Shown one piece after another: positions 56,238 to 64,000 of a stretch of DNA of 64,000 nucleotides. The notes beneath the pieces are model-generated. The model was not told the origin of the DNA. It worked only from the letters and a program-made list of their open reading frames with translations, and did not search any database. The DNA is from Peribolospora baueri (lineage: Eukaryota > Basidiomycota > Peribolosporomycetes > Peribolosporales > Peribolosporaceae). Numbering within the stretch: the first letter of the stretch is position 1; every line of letters begins with the position of its first letter. The position numbers were made by a program, and so were the translations under genes. The DNA lies in assembly GCA_029717555.1 (NCBI GenBank), contig JAMDHS010000020.1, positions 1 to 64,000 of the forward strand, given 5' to 3'.

Positions 56238-58171
56238 TCACAGCGCGAGCGACGAGAACAATTGCGGCATTTCGCTAGCTGGTGCAAAGTCTGGCAGAAG
56301 CAGCTGCTGAACCGACTCCCCATTTTCGACCATCTTCCCTGGCTGCCGTCGAGCCGGGTTGTTGTCCGTAAGAATGAGCGTACAGCCGTAGCACAACTGT
56401 TGTCGTAGATCGACATCGTCCGCCGCATCGCGTACCGTCTCTGGGAGCGTTTCTGAACCAGGTGGAGGAGCAGATCGACTTGAGATAGTGATGTTGGCTT
56501 TCCAATCTTGCGCCCCAGCTTTTGACGGCCTATACCGCAAACGCGAGTCGGGTGGGCTCATTATGTTAGCGCTACTCCTTTCAAACTTGCTGATACAAGG
56601 GGTTCTTACATTCCACAGAGAGGGCAAGCTCCGCAGCCATCCCAATATGGTATATTGGCCTGCGACGACAGCTTGTAACCATCCGAATGTGGCGAAGAAG
56701 GCGATTCAGATGCACCTTGAGGATCATGGACAAGCTTCGACCCGGTGCGAGCAATTGTGGCCACGGTGGACGCTTGCTCTCGCTCAAGGGCGACGACGAA
56801 ACCTTGCCAGGAAACCAGTCAATGTCAGTCGCATACCCAGAGACGTCCATGGTCGTTATAATGATACATACTTTCCGAGAGTCGACCCAAACTGGCCTTG
56901 GCTGCCGCAGCTGTGGTGAAGGCCCGCGATGGCAACCATTGAAGGCCCTCAAGGCGGTTGAAGAACGCCACTTCCTTGGCCAGCATAGAACTGGCCGGGC
57001 GAATAACCGAAAGATCTGCGGAGAAAGATTAGGGAGAAAGCAATTATATAATCATCCTCGCGACCGCCACCTTCCTTGCATGAGCTAAAGATTCCGAAAA
57101 TAGAGCACACCGTCCAGCTGGATAGCATTTGACAGCTCCACAGCCACTTGGCCACCTCTTCCTTTGCCCATCCGATCAAATATGCTGGCTGCAAGGTTGG
57201 TGCTTGTATCGCCGAGGAGAAGAGTAGAGCACCCCCGCCGACGTGCTGTGAGTTCTAACAGGCGCCTGAGCAGGATTCGGTGAAGGTCCTCGACGGCGGT
57301 CAATGAGGAAGACCGGGATATGGAGGCGAAGAGCTGACGGAGCAGCTCTTCAGAATTAGTCTGCACTGACTGCCTTGTCAGGGTCATCGTCATGCCTGTA
57401 GTCAATGTCGACACTGCTTCAGCGCCATCATAGTCATGAGGCCCAGACATGCGCACGTACCTTCCTCGCGGGAGCAACGTTCAGCCGCAAGTGCCGTCCT
57501 ATGGGCCTCAGTTCCATCGGCCCTCCTATGAAATACGTCTTCAAGCTTGACTGCCACAAGCGGAAGTCCCTCTGCCTCCACAATCGCTCGAACCTCATCC
57601 GTGCGATCAACGGCCTGAAAGAGAGCACATCTCGACATGAGGTGAATCTTCTCAATGTGAAATGGGTTTCTTTATTGAGATCAAACGCACCCCTGGAATT
57701 ACCGCGCTATCGTCCACGAAAACAACCTCTACGCTGGCGAAATTCTGCACGGGCGCATTAGGTCGAAGGTAGTGCTTGATCCCATGCAAGACCGAGCTAT
57801 CAAAGACCAAAAAAAGGCGAAAACCCAAAAGCGGTCTTAGCTTGGGGTCATTGGGCTCGATGCGGGGTGGGTCTCACCGGGATGAAGGGCCTCCGGAGAA
57901 GGCTATCATAACCTTCCGATCCCGCGCCACCGTGCGGACGATATCCATCTGCTTCCTGAATTTGTTCCGCCAACTGTGGACGAAACAGGGTCTGTAGAGA
58001 AGTGGGCGTCGTTCAGACACATGAGCGGTGATCCGCCCGTTCTTGATGGAGCAAACCGTTGACAGCTTACGAGCAGTACGCCACATGTCGGACAACGATG
58101 GAAGGCTTGGCCGCTTTACACCGGATGCACGACTTGAGACGACTCTTTGTCCGTCCTGAAACGGCAGACAT
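56238..58171 (-). CDS. NCS2: cytoplasmic tRNA 2-thiolation protein 2 (Ctu2/Ncs2)
   Basis: Partner of Ctu1/Ncs6 in the enzyme that adds the 2-thio group to wobble uridine 34 of Lys, Glu and Gln tRNAs, using sulfur from Urm1. Exons 58171-58071, 57991-57878, 57796-57691, 57614-57461, 57395-57111, 57015-56872, 56802-56610 and 56529-56238; 462 residues. N-terminal zinc ligands CIRC and, after the first intron, YCSPCF; then the P-loop-like IAFSGGPSSRSVLHGI, ELTARRRGCSTLLLGDTSTN, NLAASIFDRMGKGRGG and SMLAKEVAFFNRLE. A C-terminal Cys cluster has GACPLCGM and QQLCYGC. As in other Ctu2 proteins the PP-loop lacks the full SGGxDS form. Divergent from POT1; converges on the YIPF6 gene (128 bp). Confidence 0.92.
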
Positions 58172-58468
58172 TCAGGCACCACGTCAATCAATTGGCCAGG
58201 ACTTGCACAAGAATGGGGTGGTGACAATCCCAGTGCGCACCAGCAATCGTGTTATCACTTGACTCCTTTCCGTTACAGCCAGACATCTTCGAGGTTGCGA
58301 AGAGTCAAGCTGCCGACGCCGCTCGCGGCGGTCAAATCCCATGAGAACGTCTGCCGGCCGCAGTCAAGTCCCTACGCGATCGAGTTGCGTGTTGATTAAC
58401 GCGTCCTCATCGTCCGCCTATCCACATCGGTTCTCTCCAAGCATTGGAATGGAGCTACGAGCGCAAAG
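58172..58468. promoter_or_regulatory. shared upstream region of NCS2 and POT1
   Basis: 297 bp between divergent start codons. No telomere-like repeat and no recognised motif. Confidence 0.35.
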
Positions 58469-60554
58469 ATGAAGAAGTCTTCAAGCATGCCTGGACCTGA
58501 TCCCGGGGATTCAAGTCTCGCGTCCGGTCTTCGAACGCAGGTGGGCCATCGCTTTCTCCTTTGTCTGTCTTTCCGTGGTATCGTACCTGCGCGTCTAATT
58601 GGACATCGCCGTTGTCCAGCAATGGTCGTACACCCCACTCAATGATGTCAGGGATGGCATGATTTGCAATGTTGTGGGGGTGGTAGAGCGTTGCTCTAGT
58701 GTCAGCAGAACTTCAACTGGTGGTAAGTTTGGATTCCCTCTCTCCCTTCTGACTCTCCACGCCCAGCAGCTGATTGCTTGGGAAGCTTGTCTACAGACTC
58801 CAAGATAACAGTTTTCATGGTCGACCCATCGCTGCCGAACGGGCAAGCTCTTTCAAATAACCTGTTTTCCGCGTCTGAAACACTCCTTCCGAAGCCATCA
58901 GCTGGCGATGTGCTTCTTTTGCGGCGCCTTCATGTAAGGACGGTTAGCCTATACCTCTCTTCTGGTCGATTAAACCGTGCTGGACACCTCACGCGGCTCC
59001 TTATTAACAGATCCAGCGCTTCAACGGCAAAGTGGCCGGTACAGGCAAACGTGACGTATTTTCCTGGGCACTGTTCTATCCGGGCAAGCGACAGGTCGTC
59101 TTGTCAGGAGACAAAGGCAAAATCGATGGCATCGAGGCCAATTACTTGTCGAAGCTGGCGAAGTGGTATGGCTCTAGCAACGCGGATACTCAAAGCCCCT
59201 CGTGTCGCGTTAAGACCATCAGCAAAACTGGACCGGAAATGTATTTTGACTGCGTCACAGAGGTCAGCCCATGGCAATCACTAACTGGCTCCTTGGACTT
59301 GCATTGACGGTTGCTATGGATTGGATCGGTGGGCGCACAGATCATAAAAGTTTTCCCGCAGGACTTTACAACGAGTCTCTACGTTACCGACTACACCACG
59401 AACAAGCTGCTCTTCGAACACCGCGATGCTGTTGGTGCTGCCGGTGTTCGAGGCCAGCGGGTGCTGCAGATCACTCTCTACGACCATACTGACAAAGAAG
59501 AGGCTGCGCTTCAGGAGGGAAAGTTTGTCTACCTTCGGAACGTCCATACTCGGCGAGCAGGCAGCGACTGCATGGAGGCTCGAATGCATGGGGATCGGGA
59601 GGGGAAAGTACGAGTGAGGAAGCTCAGAGCTGGCGATCCTATACTCAAGCCTTTATTACAGTGAGCAGGTTTTTGCGCTGGTGCATTTGCAGGTGAAACC
59701 GGCACTGACTTTTGGGTCTTGCAGGCGACGTGAGGCGTATTTTTCCGAGGAATATTCTGAAGGGCACAACTCAACAACAGTTCAGGCAGCGGTTCAAGCA
59801 GCGGTTCAACAACCAGCGAAAGCCGCTTCGGCTCCGTCACCTGCGCTAGATCCTAGAGTCTCTTCGCCTGTTACGATCTGCAAGCACGTCCATATCCCTC
59901 CTACACCGATCGCGAAGGTCAAGGCCAGTACTCGCGCCGTCGCGAGATACCGGGTTCGGGGTCAGGTAGTCGACTATCTGCCTCGCTTGACGGATCAATT
60001 TGTTGTTTCAGTCTGCCAAGGATGTCGGTTACAGTGAGCGTTTCTCCCACATCGTCTGGTGATCGTCTGGAGACGTTGTTCTCAAAGCTGTTCTTTGCCA
60101 GGTTGAGGGACGGCCGGCGCTTTTGCACATCGTGCACGGACGGCGACAGCTCGAAAGTTCGTCAAGTCTTCCGATTTGCAATCCTTCTTTGCGACGAGGC
60201 GGGCGATTGTTTGCCTATATTGTGCTATGACGACGCAGCGGTGAGCGATAGAGGACGTTTTGGGGTCAAAGGGCGACTACTGAGCAGTCTCCTCCTCGCC
60301 TAACACACGTCCTACAGGATGCCTTCCTTTATCCTCTTTCTGCTGCTGACGTGCAGACCTCCAATGCCGGCCCATCCCGTCTTCGCAACCGCCTGGAACC
60401 CCTGCTCGGCTATCTGTGGAAAGCCGGCCGTGAGCAGCGCGAAGATGTGGATCCTCCAATGGTGGACCTAAGCATCGAAAGCTATGAAACCCTTTCTTCT
60501 GATGGACGAGATCTGGAGCGAAAGTACCGTCTGTTCGATACGCGTTTGAACTAA
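58469..60554 (+). CDS. POT1: Protection of telomeres protein Pot1
   Basis: Single-stranded telomeric DNA-binding shelterin subunit. Exons 58469-58540, 58620-58722, 58770-58933, 59011-59262, 59341-59660, 59725-60033, 60102-60240 and 60318-60554; 531 residues (S. pombe Pot1 555). The N-terminal OB fold shows YTPLNDVRDGMICNVVGVVE, TVFMVDPS and GDVLLLRRLHIQRFNGKVAG. The second OB region shows FTTSLYVTDYT, LQITLYDHT and GKFVYLRNVHTR. The C-terminal third contains two CxxC pairs, VCQGCRLQ and RFCTSC, 9 residues apart, followed by VFRFAILLCDEAG, resembling the zinc-bearing third OB fold of animal POT1. Start at 58469 gives a 24-residue Ser/Pro-rich leader; an alternative start is not excluded. Confidence 0.9.
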
Positions 60555-61461
60555 GGATGCAGATCCAAGTCTTTACTCTCCTTGCGCATTGTGTTCCCAC
60601 TGGCGTAAATTCGGACGCCATACACATGATGAGACCAAATAGGCATTATGAGCACAACCAAGAGTCTACACCAGGGGTCCCATCTCCTTCGTATCGAGAC
60701 ATACGCGATCGTCGCATAGCTTACAGACAGTCTCAACACTCAGCCACCTTCCTAGAGGGACTGTCGACCAAACACAGCCATAGTAATCGTCGGAGGACGT
60801 ATAGCCGTGTCATTCTTCTCGTAGTCTTCTCTACCGTTATACTCGTCGTGCCTTGCACGGAAGTGAGCACAGAGCTGAGAGGGACGTGCATACGGAAAGC
60901 GAAAGTGTTCTATTCCATGACCTTCCCAAAAGAGAGGGAGGGAATGGGGCACCTTACGACGCATGCTCAACGCATGTGACTAAGCGTCTAGCCGCACAAG
61001 CTAACTACAGGGGAGGGTGGGCGGGAAAACAAAGAGAAACGCTCTCAGAGACGGAGACTGGCGGTTCGTCGTGTGTGGAAGAAAGGGAGAGAGGGAGACA
61101 AGGAGTAGCAGTGGCGAGATATGTAGTAGAACAGCCCGACGCATATCATCACATATTCGTCCGCAATTGGCCTCTTGCCTACTTAGCTTCACGCTGGCGG
61201 TCCGTCAAGGCATTGATTGAGTGGAAAGGCGTCCGTCTGCGTGCGGCAAAGATGGGAGGACGGGGCGAGCTCAAGCCGAAGGCGTGCAAGTTCGCCACAG
61301 GCTCAGGGAGCCAACGTTCGCTTCTAGATCTAGCTCATTCCCGGCGGGGAACGGGTATCTATGGGTAGAGAAATAAAAATACACGCAGAACCGTTTTGAT
61401 GGTTGTGCTCCTCCCCCGACATTGCGTCCTGCTTGATCATTCGTGCTATCTTAATGATCGA
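60555..61461. other. 907-bp convergent intergenic region
   Basis: Between the stops of POT1 and JJJ1, much longer than other convergent gaps here (118-164 bp in four of them). A plus-strand open frame at 60557-60979 has one hydrophobic stretch (SRVILLVVFSTVILVVP), but it starts 2 bp after the POT1 stop and shows no family. A polypurine stretch lies at about 61050-61120. No RNA gene recognised. Confidence 0.4.
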
Positions 61462-63773
61462 TCATTTTCGCTTGCCCTTCTTCGAAGCACCACTCCGTCC
61501 GCCCGGCGCCGCTAGAGCGTGCCCGGTTTCCCTGATGTGCACATGAAGCCGGGTGCGAGAGTCGAACAGAGCGCCGCACACATTGCAAGTCTCCTTATCT
61601 CCCTTGGCCTTTTCCGCCTCTTCCGCCGCCGCCTTTTTTGCAGCTTCCCTCGCCCGTCGCTTATTCCGTTTCGACACCGTCGGCGCGTCCTCAGTAGCCT
61701 TAGGTGGTGGTACATTGTCGGACTCGCCTGCACAAGACGATAAGAGCATGCGTAGGCGTGTGAGACTCCGTCATCAACGGTCGACGCCCGCTAACAAGGG
61801 CGCTCACCTGGAGTCAGCCCCCCGCTACCCTCCGACAGAGTGGTGTGAGCCAGAATGTCCATCACCGCTTCATCGTCCCCAGAGTTAGGCATTCTGCTCT
61901 TTTTCTTCTTCTTGTCCTTCTTCTTCTTCGGCTTCGCGGAAGGCATCGCATCGAGGTCATCGCCATCCCCCTCGATATCGGATCCTTGTCCCATCCCGTC
62001 ATCGGAGAAGTCAGAAAGAACCATTTCCCGGATGTCTTCCGAAAGAGCGATGTCATTCGGATCGCGTTCTCGAGATCGACGGTCACTTCGCTCCTCCTCC
62101 GCGGGCGCAAACGACTCGCCGCCCCCGCGACCACCTTCAAAGATGGCCTCGTCACCAGATGTGCCTCCGAGACCTAGATCATCGTGCTCTTTGCGCATTT
62201 CCTTCTGGAGCCTGTGAGACGAGGTGCCAAGCCCGGTTAGCTTTCAACCCCTTGGGTCGCGATCATCGATTTCATATAGAAAGAAAAGCAGCAGCGACTC
62301 ACCTCTTGACATTCTTGACGTGCCTCTTCGACCGTTCATGATTCTCCCACGCTTGTGGAGATTTGAACCTCTTGTCGCAAGCCCAGCAGGTCAAGTCGTC
62401 GTCCTCCCCATCGAACACCCCGTCTTCCGCGCCCATCAGCTCGTCTCCATCCATCTCGTCCTCGTCCTCCAATTCATTAGCTCCCGACCCCCCTCCTTCG
62501 TCGTCAGAGCCGCTTACGTCGTACCCTTCCTCCTCCTCTCGGACTTTCTGCCATTCCTGCTCCTTGTAATTCCGAATAGCTTCCTCCCTCTCCCGCTGCC
62601 TCTCCTCAGTTGCTCTCCGCCTGGCATCCGCCATCGCCGCAGATGAAGACGGTCCCGAAGTTTGCGCGGCCTGAAAAGACTTGAAGCGAGGATCACGCTT
62701 GCGGATGAACTGCGCGAGAGAGCGAACGACGTCATTGTACTCTCGCCTGGCCGCATCGCGAGCTCGCTTGTTATCTTTCTCCATGAGCCTGCGAGAATGG
62801 CGATCATTGGTCAATAAATGAAGGCGCGGCGATGGGCAATGACAATCAGCGAAACTCACCTTTTCACACGCCGGTCCGGAGCGTCATTGAGACGATGCTC
62901 GTCCTTCCAAGCGAAACACTTGCGCGTCGCGAAGTTCATCCAAGCGCTGTAAAAGTCCCTCACTGGGACTTGATGATCTGCAACGGCCTCCGCATATGGC
63001 GTATGCGAGTAGCCGAAGCTGGGGTAGGAAGGGGCTGCGTCTTTGTAAGGCGGGTCAGAAGGATAGGCGGTCGCAGACACCTCCTCTTGGGCGAGGCGCT
63101 CAAACAGACGACGGTAGGTACCGAAAAAGGATGAGTCTGAATCGCCAGCGAGGCGCGCCGGGGATGAGAGCGAGGGGTCAAAGAACTTCATGATCTGATG
63201 CGTCGTGAGACCGGGGCCGCTAGAAGGCCGAGGTCCATCCGCTGCCCTTCCCGTGCGAACCGATTCAAAGAGGGCTTCGTCGTCTTCATCTTCTCCTTCT
63301 GTATGATACGGGGATCCCGGAAGGAAAGAGGTGGATCCGGCTTTAGAATCGCACACGTCCGCTCTGCCGACGCTGCACCCAAACCCTGCTCACCGCCTCT
63401 GAGGATAGAATCTCTATGCTGATCATACCACGCGCGCTCTTGCTCATCGGATAGAACTGAGAACGCATTCTGCAGCTGAGCGAAGATCTTTGTAGCCTCT
63501 TCCACATTGTCGGGATTCTTGTCAGGGTGATGAATCTGGCAATGTGAAACGAACGGGATTGCGATTGAGCAGGTTACCTTGCCAAGACGGAGGCCCAGAC
63601 GCATTAGCTCCACTCGAGTCTGTTGCACTTACGAGTGCCTTCTTCCTATATGCCTTCTTGATCTCCTCGCTCGTAGCGTCGACGCTGACGTCGAGAAGAG
63701 CGTAGTAATCGACAGGCCCTTCCCCATCTTGTCCTACCCCTTCGCGCCCGCTCGCAGATTGCGAAGCACCCAT
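61462..63773 (-). CDS. JJJ1: Jjj1/DNAJC21 J-domain ribosome-biogenesis cochaperone
   Basis: Stimulates Hsp70 (Ssa) to release Arx1 and shuttling factors from pre-60S ribosomes in the cytoplasm. Exons 63773-63633, 63535-63394, 63298-62860, 62788-62303, 62211-61808 and 61727-61462; 625 residues (yeast 590). The J-domain is at residues 21-88: DYYALLDVSVDATSEEIKKA, HPD in LIHHPDKNP, and FSVLSDEQERAWYDQHRD. A central part follows with FFDPS, FYSAWMNFATRKCFAWKDEH and RRLMEKDNKRARDAARREYN. Two C2H2 zinc fingers are CWACDKRFKSPQAWENHERS with H..H, and CNVCGALFDSRTRLHVHI near the C-terminus. Ends in a Lys-rich tail. MGASQS at the N-terminus fits an N-myristoylation pattern. Confidence 0.95.
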
Positions 63774-64000
63774 CGTCCGCGCGCAATCTCTCCGGTGCTC
63801 GACCCGTGCAAACCGTACAAACTGGCGTTGCCACCGACGAAGACGATGTCCGAGGATGCGTGTGAATGGATGTGTCACGGTGTGGCCAATTCCCCGTTTC
63901 CGACCTGGAGAAATATTACTGCGGTAACGCCTAGGAGATCTCTACGTCGTGTTCAGGCTTCCCTAGAACGCCATGCACACGACATCTCCGTTCAAACAGG
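63774..64000. other. JJJ1 upstream region
   Basis: 227 bp between the JJJ1 start and the window end. Minus-strand promoter expected here; no further gene visible. Confidence 0.5.

Noticed and set aside
60557-60979. 140-codon plus-strand open frame after POT1
   Set aside because: Starts 2 bp after the POT1 stop, has no recognised family and unconserved composition; more likely POT1 3' UTR.

Overview
The window is nuclear DNA from a filamentous or yeast-like fungus, most likely a basidiomycete. All recognisable proteins are fungal or eukaryotic. Nearly every gene is cut by many short introns (about 70-100 nt, GTRNGY donors, YAG acceptors), with up to 34 exons in a 7.4-kb gene, and base composition is GC-leaning. 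The subphylum cannot be fixed from the sequence alone; the intron density would suit Pucciniomycotina. Gene models were built by hand from reading frame, splice signals, codon phase and family conservation. All but three low-confidence genes close with consistent phase.

Layout. 1-6.3 kb: vacuolar polyphosphatase PPN2 (cut by the window start, which is 72 A), the splicing factor SAF4, and a cytosolic solute-binding-fold protein. 6.3-17.6 kb: a 12-exon sugar/H+ symporter, a FIST-domain protein, a BLM/Sgs1-type RecQ helicase without HRDC, and the DEAD-box ribosome-assembly helicase RRP3. 18.3-25.2 kb: an unrecognised gene, a two-thioredoxin-domain protein disulfide isomerase, a polyol/sugar short-chain dehydrogenase, and a UBX-domain protein. 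25.4-36.4 kb: IVY1 (I-BAR), SDE2, proteasome ATPase RPT2, Arp2/3 subunit ARPC2 and COMPASS/CPF subunit SWD2.

36.4-42.8 kb is a gene-poor, repeat-rich island. It holds a degenerate oxidoreductase relic, a 56-bp tandem repeat, an 11-bp-arm hairpin, a broken Ty3/Gypsy fossil, CT-rich low-complexity DNA and a 42-bp near-perfect inverted repeat.

42.8-64 kb returns to dense housekeeping genes: ATP19, a YCF1-like ABCC transporter, a flavin monooxygenase, a YIPF6/Yip4 protein, CTU2/NCS2 (tRNA 2-thiolation), the telomere protein POT1 and the ribosome-biogenesis J-protein JJJ1.

The genes do not form one pathway. Many lie as divergent pairs sharing 190-300 bp upstream regions or as convergent pairs with about 120 bp between stops. 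The most unusual features are architectural: coding exons of 3, 6, 6, 9, 11, 15 and 16 nt, a GC-AG intron in the disulfide isomerase, the missing HRDC domain of the RecQ helicase, and the repeat island. I did not find a clearly new biological system.
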